64,000 nucleotides of DNA from Lolium rigidum. Its lineage: Eukaryota > Streptophyta > Magnoliopsida > Poales > Poaceae. The DNA lies in NCBI RefSeq assembly GCF_022539505.1, contig NC_061508.1, positions 97,691,276 through 97,755,275 of the forward strand, written 5' to 3'. A program made the position numbers and the translations under genes. The notes below the pieces were generated by a model. It had not been told where the DNA came from. It was given only the letters and a program-made list of their open reading frames with translations, and made no database searches. This document shows, piece after piece, positions 21,468 to 32,655 of the stretch (positions within the stretch are counted from its first letter, which is position 1; each line of letters begins with the position of its first letter).

Positions 21468-21782
21468 ATGTCAGAAAGGAAGCTAAGGCATTATTTTTCG
21501 GCGCATCCGATAATAGTGGTCAATGAGGCGCCCCTCTCGAACATTTTGAACAATCCAGAAGCTACCGGACGTTTCTCCCTTTGGGGGATTGAACTTTCCC
21601 CTCGGGACATCACATATGAAAAAAGAAAAGAAATCAAGTCGCAAATTCTGCCGGACTTTGTTGCAGAATGGATGGAACTCCAAAACACAGGACCCCCAGA
21701 TTTATCGAGTACTTGGCATATGAACTTCGACAGGTCCAAAAAAGTAGAAGGAGCTGGAGCAGGCGTGATACTTGTGTCACCG
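21468..21782 (+). pseudogene. RNase H domain of gypsy A, 5' part
   Basis: SERKLRHYFSAHPIIVV is the RT-RNase H connection, and HMNFDRSKKVEGAGAGVILV is the first strand of RNase H with its catalytic Asp. The frame runs unbroken into element F, which inserted after the codons for VSP. The remainder is at 28518-28788. Confidence 0.88.
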
Positions 21783-23278
21783 TGATACGTCGCAAACGTA
21801 TCTATAATTTTTGATTGTTTCATGCTAATATTATGCCTTTGGCACTTGTTTTTATATTAAGTTTATGATTTATTTGGACTAACCTATTAATAGTTGCAAA
21901 AGTGCACAATATTCTTGTTTTACACTTTGATGTGTAGGAATTATCAAGAATATAAGAGGAAACCTTGTTGGAGTCGAATTGGAACTTTGCTGAAATCTGT
22001 CCCAGAACTGTTTTCGGAGATTGTCTGTTTGACCCTCGAAGATGACCTCCAACGGAGTTGGGCCTGAAAAGGAAGTTGTAGATAATTTTCTGCTGAACGT
22101 TCTAGAGTTAAATTTCGGCCCAATCGGAGTCCTTATGCGGCATAGGGACCCGTTTTACTGAAGCCCTAGATGGGATGACGGAAATCCGAGAGTCTATATA
22201 AAGGAGGAAACCCTAACTCGTGGAGGACACCTCCACCCACGAATTTTCAGCCACCAAAGCCACGTTTTTGCCTCCCCCATGGATCCCATCTCCATGGGGG
22301 AGGGCTCGCAAGAAGCCATGAAGGAGGGAGGCTAAGGGGCGGCGCTCCCAAAGCTTGCCGGCGGCGGGGAAAGGAGTTCCCCGCGCCGCCGGCGCCCGCC
22401 GCCGCCCTGCGCCGCCGCGCTGCCCCTCTCCAACGTCTTCACCGCCATCTCCATCACCATCTCCTCCTTGTATTCAGTGGTTCATCCTCCCACAAACCTC
22501 TGTACCGTCCTATGTAACATGGTGTTTGATGCTATAATATTTATCCTATGATCTATGTCTGTTTATGTAGTATATTTGTCTTTTGATTGATTTGTTGAAT
22601 GTCTATGGTTCATTAGAGTTGTATGTTGATATGGTACTGTCCTTTGGTGTCCATTATACTTGTGCGCGCATGGATCAACACCATAGGGTTAGTAGTATGT
22701 GCAAAGGAAGGGGGTAGTCCTGCCGGAGTGACAGAAACCTGAGGGCTCAAACCGGTTAGTTGCATATATGGGAGTAAGAGGACCATAAACTTAAGGCTAT
22801 GGTTGGGGAAACCTTATGTCATTGTTAGTATTTACGGATGTTTGCTAACAATCCAATCATATAGTACTTGTAATCCCAAGTAGTGGAGCGCTTGTATATT
22901 TAGCCTCTCCCACATTGAAAACTACATCAAAGACAATGAACTAAATGTCTTCACTAATTGATCTTGGACAAAGCCACCACTATTACCACCGTCTTTCCAC
23001 ACTCATGGTACTGTTAGTTTAGTTTGTTTTATTGCTGCAGCACTAACCTTTATTCCGTGTATTTTATTGTTACGCAAAGTCACCTCTCATACCCGTTATC
23101 GCTCTAGTTTTATTTCCTAGATATTGCAAACGCTTAGTGTGCGTAGAGTTGTATCAGTGGTTGATAGAACTTGAGAGAATGTTTATCCTACCTTGAGCTC
23201 TTCGTTGGGTTCGACACTCTTACTTATCGAAAAGGCTACACGCGATCCCCTATACTTGTGGGTTATCAAGACCTTTTA
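21783..23278 (+). repeat. 5' LTR of element F
   Basis: It starts TGATACGTCGCAAACGTATC and ends TTGTGGGTTATCA. It includes a TATA-like CTATATAAAGG near 22193-22203, followed by a GC-rich leader. The ORF at 22355 inside this leader has no recognised domain. Confidence 0.95.
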
Positions 23279-26200
23279 CGGCGCCGTTGCTCGGGGAGCC
23301 ATAGCGTAGGTGAATATTTTCGTGTGCACTTGTTTGCTTTATCTCTAAGTAGTTTTACTTCCTGTACCTAGTTGTTCTCTATCTCTTGTATGGATAGGGA
23401 ATGCGAATTACAAAAAAAATAGTTGTACTTCTTATATAAAAAAATAAAAAAATGTTTTCAGAAAAGAAAAGTGATTGGAAAGATGAGTAATGGTGAAGTG
23501 GGGGTCGACCTTGAACACTTGTGTTCATGCCTGCGAAACCAAAACAATTCTTTCCATGGAAGCTTTTCATTAAAAAATTGTAAATAGTGTATATAGTGTA
23601 TATAGTGTACATATCCCGCTGTAAATAGAATGTATAGATAACCCCTAGTTTGTTATGCAAGTTTGTCACTATGCTGCCTAGAAAACAGATTTCCTGTGCT
23701 CCACTGTAGAAAATTTTAAAAATCACCAGAACGTGATCTTGATCTGAAATTTCTTGAGTGCATAGTAGTGCGTTCTATATAACTTTCGTTAGTTCTGACT
23801 TTTCTGATTTGAGGTACGCAGACAGATCTAATAATTCAATCTTTACGGACTGATTCTGTTGAGACAGATTTCCTGTCCTGTGCTGCAAAAATTCGTGAAA
23901 AATCTCAGTATGGCATTTTGACCTGAAATTTTTTGTGCATAGACCTGAGGTTATGATCTGTCTTTCATTAATCATGAGTTTTTCGATTTGAGCTACGTAA
24001 CTATCTCATTGAGTGACATCTTTACAGAGTGTTCAGTTTTGATAGATTTCTATTCTCTTTGTTTAAATATTGTACTTAGGATTCAAAAGTTTCCTTCGTT
24101 TTCGACGTACGATTGAAATAATAAGAAACCTCAGTATTACAGTGGCTAAATATTTGATAGATTTATAAAAATTAGGGATACTTGAACACTTATAGATTTT
24201 ATTTAATGAGTACTAACCTACTAATGAGTTTTGTGAAGCTTTATGTGGATGCAGTTTTTAAGTTCCAATCAATATGGTGATATGAGATGAGAAAGAGGAT
24301 GCAAGAGCTCAAGCTTGGGGATATGTAGATGGATCCCAAGAGAATATTCAAGAAGATGCAAATATCTAAGCTTGGGGATGCCCAAGGCATCCTCCTATTC
24401 ATCAACCAACATGAGGTTGTCTCCTTCAAACTCAATATTACCCATCCACATGTAAGCATTGTATATAGTTGCTTTTATTATCTTTGGTTTTATCCTATTT
24501 AGTTTTATTAGGTTCTTTATTTGGTTCTTGTTTCTTTGTCAGTTTCACTTATAATTGGAAAACAACAACAACAAAAAAAGGGGTTTGAGAGCTCCATCAA
24601 ATAATCATGCACATCTTAAATGGCTATAAAGAAAGAGCTTTATGGGAGACAACCCAATATATTTATATTTCCGTTATTTACTGCTTTGTTGAGTCTTGGA
24701 AGTCATTACTACTGTAATGACCTCTTCTTATCATGTTTGTTTTGTTTTTGTGCCAAGAATTGCCTCTAATGGTAAGAAAGGGGTATTTGGGAGATTTGCA
24801 ATCTTGTTTACTGTTTCTGGTTCTTCACGAGAAAAATCGCCAAAAATCACCAGAACGTAAGTTTGAGCTGCCAATTTACGAACATCTTCCCCAGGTATTT
24901 ATCTAACTTTCATTAGTTCAGAGTTTTTCAAGTTACGCAGCGTAACTATTTTTCAAAAAATCAATTTTTACGAACTGTTCTGTTTTGACAGATTCTTGCA
25001 CTGTTTTGCATTTGCATCTTTTTGCCCACCTTTTTGAGTTCTCTTGATCAAAGAACCTTATTGAAGTTGTGCTACAGTAGCTAATGCTTATTAAAATGCT
25101 TTTCATCTGTCATACTGAACTTTGTAGATTTGATTAATAGTATCATTGCACTAACGCTGCTAATGAGATTTGTGATGAGTTTTGAATGAAGGAAGTTTTC
25201 AAGTGTAGGAAAGAAGAATGATGAGATGAGATGAAGAATGGACAAAAGCTCAAGCTTGGGGATGCCCATGTCACCCCAAGATATATTCAAAAAGTACAAG
25301 CGTCAAAGCTTGGGGATGCCCAAGGTATCCCCTTCTTCATCAATAAAAATATCAGGTCCTATTTCTGTTCACTATATTTTTATTGCTTCATATACTATGT
25401 GTTATTCTTGGAGCGTCTTTATTTTTTGTTGTGTATTTTATTTTCAATAAAGTGGGCACCATCATACCATGTTTGTTTGGGAGAGAGACACGCTCCGTTT
25501 TAATTGTATGAACGCTCTAGTTTTCACTCTTATTGTTCAACGAGCGTTTTATTTTTGCTAGTACTGCGTTTAACTCTGTTTTTTCACTCCTATTTTGTTC
25601 AGAGCTTGTTATTATGCTTCAGTTATATATGATTATCTCTCTGATCTTTAATGAATATTATAAATGAGAGTTGTTTCAAATAAGTTGATTGGTGTTGGAT
25701 ACGAGTAAAACGGTTTCATATTAATAGTGATGCAAATGGAAGATCTCCTCTAATGTTTCAATTGGGTTGAATTGATCATTTAGTTTAGAATTTTAATATC
25801 ACCATATGCTTTAATTAATAAGTTTTGTCGCTATGCATGATTATGACCATTATTGCTCTCTTAGTTGGTCGCTATCTTTCTTTTTGCTAGCCTTCATTCT
25901 GTACTGAGTATGATCTCTACTCGTGCATCCAACCACCAAAAACCAAAATATGCCAAAAGTGTCCACCATACCTACCTATATGTGGTATTTCACCGCCACT
26001 CCAAGTAAATTTACATGTGCTACCTTTAAAACCTTCAAAATAATTCCTTGTTTTTGCAATACATAGCTCATGGGAAAGTAGCCTAAAAAAATATTATTGT
26101 GAGGAATATGTCACTTATGTATCTTAGTTCTTATAAGTTGCTTGTTGTGTGGCAACCATGCTAACATGGGGACACCATCATCATATTTTTGATAAATATC

Positions 26201-27033
26201 ATGTGAGTTACTATGCATGTCCGTCTTGTGTGAAGTAAAGGAGATAACCATGATAAAAGGTTAGAGTATGCATATTGTTAGAGAAGAACATTGGGCCGCT
26301 AACCAAAGCCATGTTTACATGGTGGAAGTTTCAGCATGGACATTAAAACCTCAAAAATCTCTTATGAGAAATTTATGTTGCCAAAAGCTTTAAGCTTAAA
26401 GAGGAGTCCATTTGTACATTTGTCCATGTAGTCCCGGTATGGATGTCTAAGTTGAGAATAATCAAAAGCGAGAAATCCAATATGAACTTTCTCCTTAGAC
26501 CTTTGTACAGGTGGCATGGAGGTACCCCTTTGTGAAACTTGGTTGAAACATATGTAATGCGATGATAATCCATGGAAATCCGAGCTAATTAGGACAAGGT
26601 GCGGGCACTATTAGTATTCGATGCATGAGACTTGCAACTTATATGAAGTTTTATACATAACCTATATTACTTATTGCTACCGTTGACACAATTGCCTCTC
26701 TTAAAATTTTATATCTCTATGTTTTCAAAATAAAAAGCTCTAGCACATGTTTAATGTCTGCTTCCCTCTGCGAAGGGTCATTCTTTTAATTTTGTGTTGA
26801 GTCTTCATCTTCTAAGTTATATGCACCGTCTTATGAGAGCATAGTTGTCATTCTTAGTTCGATGTGCATGGTCCCAAAATTATTATTGATTGAATCATGA
26901 ATGTGTTATTACTTGTTCTTAAATTATTTGTATCTAGTCATCCTTTGAACTTTGAAGGTGCATGTCACCTCAAAAATTATTCTTTTTATCACTTACCTAC
27001 TCGAGGACGAGCAGGAGTTAAGCTTGGGGATGT
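23279..27033 (+). other. non-coding interior of element F
   Basis: AT-rich, with many stops in all frames. The motif AAGCTTGGGGAT occurs at about 24311, 24368, 25252, 25306 and 27020. Two of these continue as GGGGATGCCCAAGGCATCC, a small hairpin. The blocks 24249-24420 and 25170-25345 are diverged duplicates of each other, as are segments around 23700-24060 containing ATCACCAGAACGT and CTGAAATTT. GGGAGACAACCC at about 24646 matches the same sequence in element B. Confidence 0.8.
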
Positions 27034-28517
27034 TGATACGTCGCAAACGTATCTATAATTTTTGATTGTTTCATGCTAATATTATGCCTTTGGCACTTGT
27101 TTTTATATTAAGTTTATGATTTATTTGGACTAACCTATTAATAGTTGCAAAAGTGCACAATGTTCTTGTTTTACACTTTGATGTGTAGGAATTATCAAGA
27201 ATATAAGAGGAAACCTTGTTGGAGTCGAATTGGAACTTTGCTGAAATCTGTCCCAGAACTGTTTTCGGAGATTGTCTGTTTGACCCTCGAAGATGACCTC
27301 CAACGGAGTTGGGCCTGAAGAGGAAGTTGTAGATAATTTTCTGCTGAACGTTCTAGAGTTAAATTTCGGCCCAATCGGAGTCCTTATGCGGCATAGGGAC
27401 CCGTTTTACTGAAGCCCTAGATGGGATGACGGAAATCCGAGAGTCTATATAAAGGAGGAAACCCTAACTCGTGGAGGACACCTCCACCCACGAATTTCCA
27501 GCCACCAAAGCCACGTTTTTGCCTCCCCCATGGATCCCATCTCCATGGGGGAGGGCTCGCAAGAAGCCATGAAGGAGGGAGGCTAAGGGGCGGCGCTCCC
27601 AAAGCTTGCCGGCGGCGGGGAAAGGAGTTCCCCGCGCCGCCGGCGCCGCCGCCGCCCTGCGCCGCCGCGCTGCCCCTCTCCAACGTCTTCACCGCCATCT
27701 CCATCACCATCTCCTCCTTGTATTCAGTGGTTCATCCTCCCACAAACCTCTGTACCGTCCTATGTAACATGGTGTTTGATGCTATAATATTTATCCTATG
27801 ATCTATGTCTGTTTATGTAGTATATTTGTCTTTTGATTGATTTGTTGAATGTCTATGGTTCATTAGAGTTGTATGTTGATATGGTACTGTCCTTTGGTGT
27901 CCATTATACTTGTGCGCGCATGGATCAACACCATAGGGTTAGTAGTATGTGCAAAGGAAGGGGGTAGTCCTGCCGGAGTGACGAAACCTGAGGGCTCAAA
28001 CCGGTTAGTTGCATGTATGGGAGTAAGAGGACCATAAACTTAAGGCTATGGTTGGGGAAACCTTAATGCATTGTTAGTATTTACGGATGTTTGCTAACAA
28101 TCCAATCATATAGTACTTGTAATCCCAAGTAGTGGAGCGCTTGTATATTTAGCCTCTCCCACATTGAAAACTACATCAAAGACAATGAACTAAATGTCTT
28201 CACTAATTGATCTTGGACAAAGCCACCACTATTACCACCGTCTTTCCACACTCATGGTACTGTTAGTTTAGTTTGTTTTATTGCTGCAGCACTAACCTTT
28301 ATTCCGTGTATTTTATTGTTCTGCAAAGTCACCTCTCATACCCGTTATCGCTCTAGTTTTATTTCCTAGATATTGCAAACGCTTAGTGTGCGTAGAGTTG
28401 TATCAGTGGTTGATAGAACTTGAGAGAATGTTTATCCTACCTTTAGCTCTTCGTTGGGTTCGACACTCTTACTTATCGAAAAGGCTACACGCGATCCCCT
28501 ATACTTGTGGGTTATCA
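27034..28517 (+). repeat. 3' LTR of element F
   Basis: A copy of 21783-23278 with few differences, starting TGATACGTCGCAAACGTATC right after the purine tract. Confidence 0.95.
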
Positions 28518-28788
28518 CACCGCAAGGCGACAAGATGAAGTACATATTGTGGATGACCTTCCCCAACGCATCAAACAATGAGGTAGAATATGAAGCTCTG
28601 ATCCACGGGATGAAGATGGAAAAAGCATGTGGTGCCACTCGCCTCAAAATCTTTGGAGATTCTCAGCTAGTCGCACAACAGGTGATGAACAAGTGTGATG
28701 CGGTCAATGACAGCATGATAGCATATAGACATGCGTCCAATGAACTCGAGAAAACCTTCGATGGTTGCACATGTGAGCAGGCTCGGTA
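28518..28788 (+). pseudogene. RNase H domain of gypsy A, 3' part
   Basis: It continues PQGDKMKYILWMTFPNASN, then NEVEYEALIHGMKMEKACGA and LKIFGDSQLVAQQVM, which holds the catalytic Glu and Asp of RNase H. It ends at tandem stops near 28787. Reading through the excised F copy restores one continuous domain, which confirms the insertion point. Confidence 0.88.
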
Positions 28789-29112
28789 ATGATGAAGTCT
28801 ACGTTCTAGCAAACATCGGGTCATAATGTTTGCCCATACCACCTGGAGTCTTTTGGGAGGAAACCAGCGAAAGATCAAAGTCGAAGAAGACAACAACGTC
28901 GAAATAGCCGAAAAAAAGATAAACCCAAGAAAGCCTCGGGGGCTGTCGAAGCCCCAGAACCACATAATTCTGATGAAGAGGAAAAACCAGAGGAGGTCAT
29001 GATGATACAAATCTCTTGGATGCAAACATACTTGACATACATTACAAAGAAAGAAATACCTGAAGATCCAGTGGAAGCACGAAGAGTTATTCGATGATCT
29101 AAGACGTTTAAA
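28789..29112 (+). other. RNase H-integrase linker of gypsy A
   Basis: Degraded coding sequence with stops. Pieces such as KIKVEEDNNVEIAEKK can be read in one frame, typical of the linker between RNase H and integrase. Confidence 0.5.
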
Positions 29113-29898
29113 GTGATCAAGGGAGAATTATACAAACGAAGCATATCGGGTGTACTGCAGAGGTGTGTTACACCTGAAGAGGGACGAGCTATATTGAAGG
29201 CTATACATGGAGGGGTATGTGGCCATCACGCAAGCAGCCGAGCAATTGCAGCCAAGGCTTTTCGAGCTGGATTTTTCTGGTTATCAGCCATAGAGGATGC
29301 GAAGGAAATCGTACGCACTTGTGAACCTTGTCAAAGATTCGCGTCTAAACCTCATTCCCCAGATGCAGAATTAATTCCAATACCTTTGGCGTGGCCCTTT
29401 GCTCAATGGGTATTAGATATGGTGGAAAAATTGCATAAACCTTGGCCAGGAGGACACCTCTATCTGCTCATAGCAGTCGACAAATTCACCAAGTGGATTC
29501 AAGAAATTCCAGTAACTTTGGCGGATGCAATATCAGGTGTAAATTTCATCAAAGGGATAGTTTTTCGATTTGGAGTCCCCAACAGCATAGTCACGGACAA
29601 TGGCAGCAACTTCACCTCCCGAGAATTCGAGGATTATTGCGAGGGTGTAGGTATCAAACTGCAGTTCGCATGTGTTGCACATCGAAAAACCAACAGCCAA
29701 GTCGAAAAAGCAAACGGCCTCATATGCAATGGCATCAAGAAGCGTCTGCTAACACCACTCAAAAAAGCAAAACACGCTTGGGTCGACGAATTAGCCTCCG
29801 TGTTGTGGAGCTTACGAACAACGCCAAATGCAGTAACTCAAGAAACTACGTTTTTCCTAGTCCACGGTGCCGAAGCAGTACTTTCAATAGAAATATAA
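29113..29898 (+). CDS. integrase of gypsy A (open frame)
   Basis: A 261-residue uninterrupted frame. The zinc-binding H2C2 motif uses His32, His38, Cys70 and Cys73. The catalytic core has Asp102 (LDMVEKL), Asp162 (VTDNGSNF) and Glu198 (SQVEKANG), giving the DDx35E spacing of retroviral-type integrases, which insert element cDNA into chromosomes. The usual GPF after the first Asp is changed to EKL. The frame begins in the linker and ends before the C-terminal domain, which continues in 29899-30250 with stops. In the element it would be released from a polyprotein, so this piece is unlikely to be expressed alone. Confidence 0.85.
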   Translation: MIKGELYKRSISGVLQRCVTPEEGRAILKAIHGGVCGHHASSRAIAAKAFRAGFFWLSAIEDAKEIVRTCEPCQRFASKPHSPDAELIPIPLAWPFAQWVLDMVEKLHKPWPGGHLYLLIAVDKFTKWIQEIPVTLADAISGVNFIKGIVFRFGVPNSIVTDNGSNFTSREFEDYCEGVGIKLQFACVAHRKTNSQVEKANGLICNGIKKRLLTPLKKAKHAWVDELASVLWSLRTTPNAVTQETTFFLVHGAEAVLSIEI

Positions 29899-30680
29899 CA
29901 CAATTCTCCTAGAGTTGTGGAATATGATGAAGGAGCTTCGCAAAAAGCACTTGATGATGTTGATACAATTGATGAAGCAAGAGATGTGGTGCTATCACGA
30001 GTAAGTGCATACCAGCAAAATCTAAAAAAACTACCATAGTCAACAATTGTGATCCAGATCTTTCGAAGTTGGTGACCTAGTTCTTCGACTTAAACAGGAC
30101 AGCTACGAGAAGCTCGAATCACCATGGGTGGGACCATACATCGTCACAGAAGTCATCCCAGGAGGAGCTTATCGGTTGAAAGATAAGAAGACATGCAAAG
30201 ATGAAGGAAGCCCGTGGAACATTGCACAGTTATGTTTCTACGCCTAGAAGGACTCCAATATAGTAGTAGCCATGTAAACATACATTGTACTCAAACAATT
30301 CGCAAGTTTTCAGACGCACTCTTTTCCTTTCAGGGCACCGAGTGGGGATGGAAGGTTTTTAATGAGGCGGGCTTGTGATACTGCAATATAGCATGGTTGA
30401 AATAAAAATAATGATGACAAATTTTCTTTTTCTCTTCACAAGCAATGATCGGGGGCTTGAACCCACAAAAATACAACATAACCAATCTCGACACACTTGG
30501 CAATATATCCGCTTTTGTTTTATAACCTCGCGCGCAAAAAAAAATCTTATGTTACTCCAGATACTCGGGGGCTAAAAAGAAAAATTACAATACAACCAAA
30601 AGAATTTGCTTTGACTTTCTAGCTGTCTCTCAACATTTTACAACAAGACACGACAATATAGTACACGAAGAAATTGTCCG
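29899..30680 (+). other. 3' end of gypsy A: integrase C-terminus and untranslated region
   Basis: PRVVEYDEGASQKALDDVD and later EVIPGGAYRLKD are remains of the integrase C-terminal domain, ending about 30247. The rest is non-coding with purine-rich ATCGGGGGCTT (about 30448) and ACTCGGGGGCTA (about 30563), motifs that precede the 3' LTR in related elements. The LTR itself is missing. Confidence 0.7.
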
Positions 30681-30689
30681 CACAAGGAC

Positions 30690-31683
30690 TCGGCATGTTT
30701 CTCGATGTTTCTCCACTACCGACCATCAGCGGGGTGCCTCAACGTCGCGTCTTTCTTACGTTCTTTCATGTGCCATCACAAAAACTTGGCATGTTCTTTG
30801 TTTCTGAAGAAACGTTTCAACCGTGGTATTATGGGAGCATACCACATCACCTTCGCAGGAACCCTCTTCCTGGGTGGCTCGCCCTCAATATCACCAGGGT
30901 CATCTCTTCTGATCTTATACCGCAATGCACCACATATCGGACATTTATTCTCATTCTCGTACTTTTGACCGCGGTAGAGGATGCAGTCATTAGGGCATGC
31001 ATGTATCTTTTGCACATCTAATCCTAGAGGGCAGACAAGGTTCTTTGATTCATACATACTAGCGGGCAAGTCGTTCTTTGTCGGAAGTAACTTCTTTAAT
31101 ATTATCAGCAACTTTTCAAATCCCGAATCATTCACACCAGCCTCTGCCTTCCATTTTAGCCATTCCAATATGCTGCCCAGCTTTTTCTGCCCATCTTCGC
31201 AACTTGGGTACAACAATTTTTGGTGGTCCTCTAACATCTTGTCGAACCGCAACCTCTCCTTATCTGTGTCACAGTCTGTCCTTGCATCAGAAATGGCCCG
31301 ACGAAGATCAGCATCACCAGGCTCATTTGTTGCCCGTTATTCACCTCCTTCTTCTTCATTGTCTTCCATTGCGGTATCACTGTATTCAGGGAACATAGAT
31401 CGGTAGTTGTCATCGTTATCTTCTTCAACGCCGTCTTCCATCATAACCCCTTCTTCCCTGTGTTTGGTCCAAACATTACAGACGGACATGAATTCGTGCC
31501 GAAGCAGGTGGCTCTGAATGTCTCTTGAGATATAATAATCATTTTCATTCCAACATTTCAGACATGGACAACAAATAAAACCTTCCTATTACCCTTGTTG
31601 GCCTCGACCACAAGCAAGAAAGATTTCACGCCCTCCCGGAAAGCGGGATCATATCGGTTACCGTACATCCATGGATGACTCAT
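30690..31683 (-). pseudogene. TNP2 transposase N-terminal part of CACTA E
   Basis: The start at 31683 gives MSHPWMYGNRYDPAFREGVK, the transposase-associated domain. After frame changes, 31252-30776 encodes DFEKLLIILKK-type sequence, with NLVCPLGLDVQKIHACPNDC, then ILYRGQKYENENKCPICGAL and PAKVMWYAPIIPRLKRFFRN. This is the same protein family as in CACTA G but clearly a different subfamily. A stop at 30776-30778 is followed by WHMKER, then the homology ends near 30690. Confidence 0.85.
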
Positions 31684-31959
31684 CTGCACCATAAGTACAA
31701 TTATATATCAAATGCAAATCACCATGCTAAAATTAGTATTGTGCGGTCTATACGAGAAAATAGTTGCTAACCTTTTAGGACAAAAAAAAGAGGAGAAATC
31801 TTATTAAATGAACTCAAGTGGCATCGTTCTCTGAAACATTTCATCAAACATCTCTTGTGCACATGAAGAGAAAAAAAAAGGTAGCATAAACCTCCACCTT
31901 CCACCACTAAGGAAAAAATATAGGGAGAATGAAGGGAGCTGGCTGTATATATATAGACC

Positions 31960-32190
31960 AGGACCTTTTATCCCAGTTTGAGCCACAAACGGGGACAAAA
32001 GGGCTGCCTGCAGGCCGTAAAAGGCCTCAGACCCTTTTATCGCGGCCAAGCCTCCAGCCGGGACAAAAGGTTTCTAAGGAACCGGGATAAAAGACCCCGT
32101 GCCCTCCCGCTGATTTCGGGGCGACGTGACCTGGCCATTCGTCCCGGCTCCAGACTGGGCCGGGACAAAAGGCATGGACAGAAGGTCATT
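31960..32190. repeat. subterminal repeats of CACTA E
   Basis: Direct and inverted copies of GGGACAAAAGG, CCGGGATAAAAG and CCTTTTATC. These differ entirely from the GCCGGCGCACC repeats of CACTA G, marking a separate CACTA family. Confidence 0.8.
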
Positions 32191-32206
32191 TAATTTTCTA
32201 CTAGTA

Positions 32207-32655
32207 GTATTGCCATCGACGATGAACGAAACATCGGACCCGTCGGTGCTATCGAGGAGTCGGCCAAGATCATTCGCTATGCCAGATGATGGCCCGCCGG
32301 GAAGAGGTTCGTCACGCAGGACTATGACCCCGTACACAATCGTGATCCAGCCATTCACCACGTACTCGAGATCGCGTCGAACTGTGGCCACCCCCAGCAA
32401 TATAATCCCGGAGCTGGTGCATAAACCTTCATGAACCGTCGTGGAAGGGGAGAAAATGGCACACTCTCCTTGTCCACCACGAAGGCCTCAGAGATGGCCT
32501 TGACGCCTTTGGACTTGCCCATGAACTGCAAAAAGAGTGATATGTACTCGCCCTTGTCGTGCCCGCGCGGGTAGCACTTATTCCTTCAAGGGTGTCCACC
32601 GGCATGGGAGACCTCGGAGTAAACGAAATCGCCGGCTTCTTCGTCCCATCATAGT
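32207..32655 (-). pseudogene. MATH-BTB gene fragment disrupted by CACTA E
   Basis: On the minus strand the MATH part reads GDFVYSEVSHAGGHP, then NKCYPRGHDKGEYISLFLQF and KGVKAISEAFVVDKE. After a frameshift near 32400 it continues with LEYVVNGWITIVYGV, then DLGRLLDSTDGSDVSFIVDG. It ends inside the first BTB helix region where CACTA E begins. TGA replaces a conserved Trp after GGHP. MATH-BTB proteins recruit substrates to CUL3 ubiquitin ligases. The copy at 39203-40228 is a paralogue in the same orientation. The dead copy lacks the N-terminus as well, which I do not find upstream. Confidence 0.85.

Larger units (their letters stand above)
21783..28517 (+). mobile_element. non-autonomous, coding-free LTR element F (LARD-like)
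   Basis: Two LTRs of about 1.49 kb (21783-23278 and 27034-28517) flank 3.76 kb without any credible ORF. The target duplication is perfect: CACCG at 21778-21782 and 28518-28522. A primer site (GGCGCCGTTGCTCGGGGA, about 23279+9) and a purine tract (AAGCTTGGGGATGT before 27034) are present, so it has the signals for reverse transcription but no proteins. The interior from about 24600 resembles the non-coding 3' part of elements B and C. LTR copies look about 99% identical, implying recent insertion. Confidence 0.93.
3225..30680 (+). mobile_element. gypsy LTR retrotransposon A (interrupted, 3' LTR missing)
   Basis: A Ty3/gypsy element with gene order gag, protease, reverse transcriptase, RNase H, integrase, all on the plus strand. 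A 370-bp 5' LTR (3225-3594) is followed by a primer-binding-like site at 3597. Two later insertions split it: CACTA G in gag (5993-19423) and element F in RNase H (21783-28517). The reading frame resumes exactly after each target duplication. The 3' LTR is absent: after purine-rich GGGGGCT motifs near 30450 and 30560 the sequence changes within about 100 bp to a truncated CACTA. Many stop codons and frameshifts make it non-autonomous today. The right boundary is approximate. Confidence 0.9.
30685..32206 (-). mobile_element. truncated CACTA transposon E (5' end only)
   Basis: On the minus strand it begins at about 32206 with ACTAGTAGAAAA, a CACTA terminus lacking the first base match, followed by subterminal GGGACAAAAGG and CCGGGATAAAAG repeats (about 31960-32190), a TATA region near 31945, and a TNP2 gene that stops abruptly near 30690. 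The rest of the transposon, including its other end, is gone. The left boundary against gypsy A is approximate. Confidence 0.85.

Noticed and set aside
22355..22537. ORF in the leader of element F (and its copy near 27600)
   Set aside because: Pro/Ser/Ala-rich, differs between the two LTRs by indels, no domain.
31978..32193. Plus-strand ORF near CACTA E end
   Set aside because: Translation of subterminal GGGACAAAAGG repeats.
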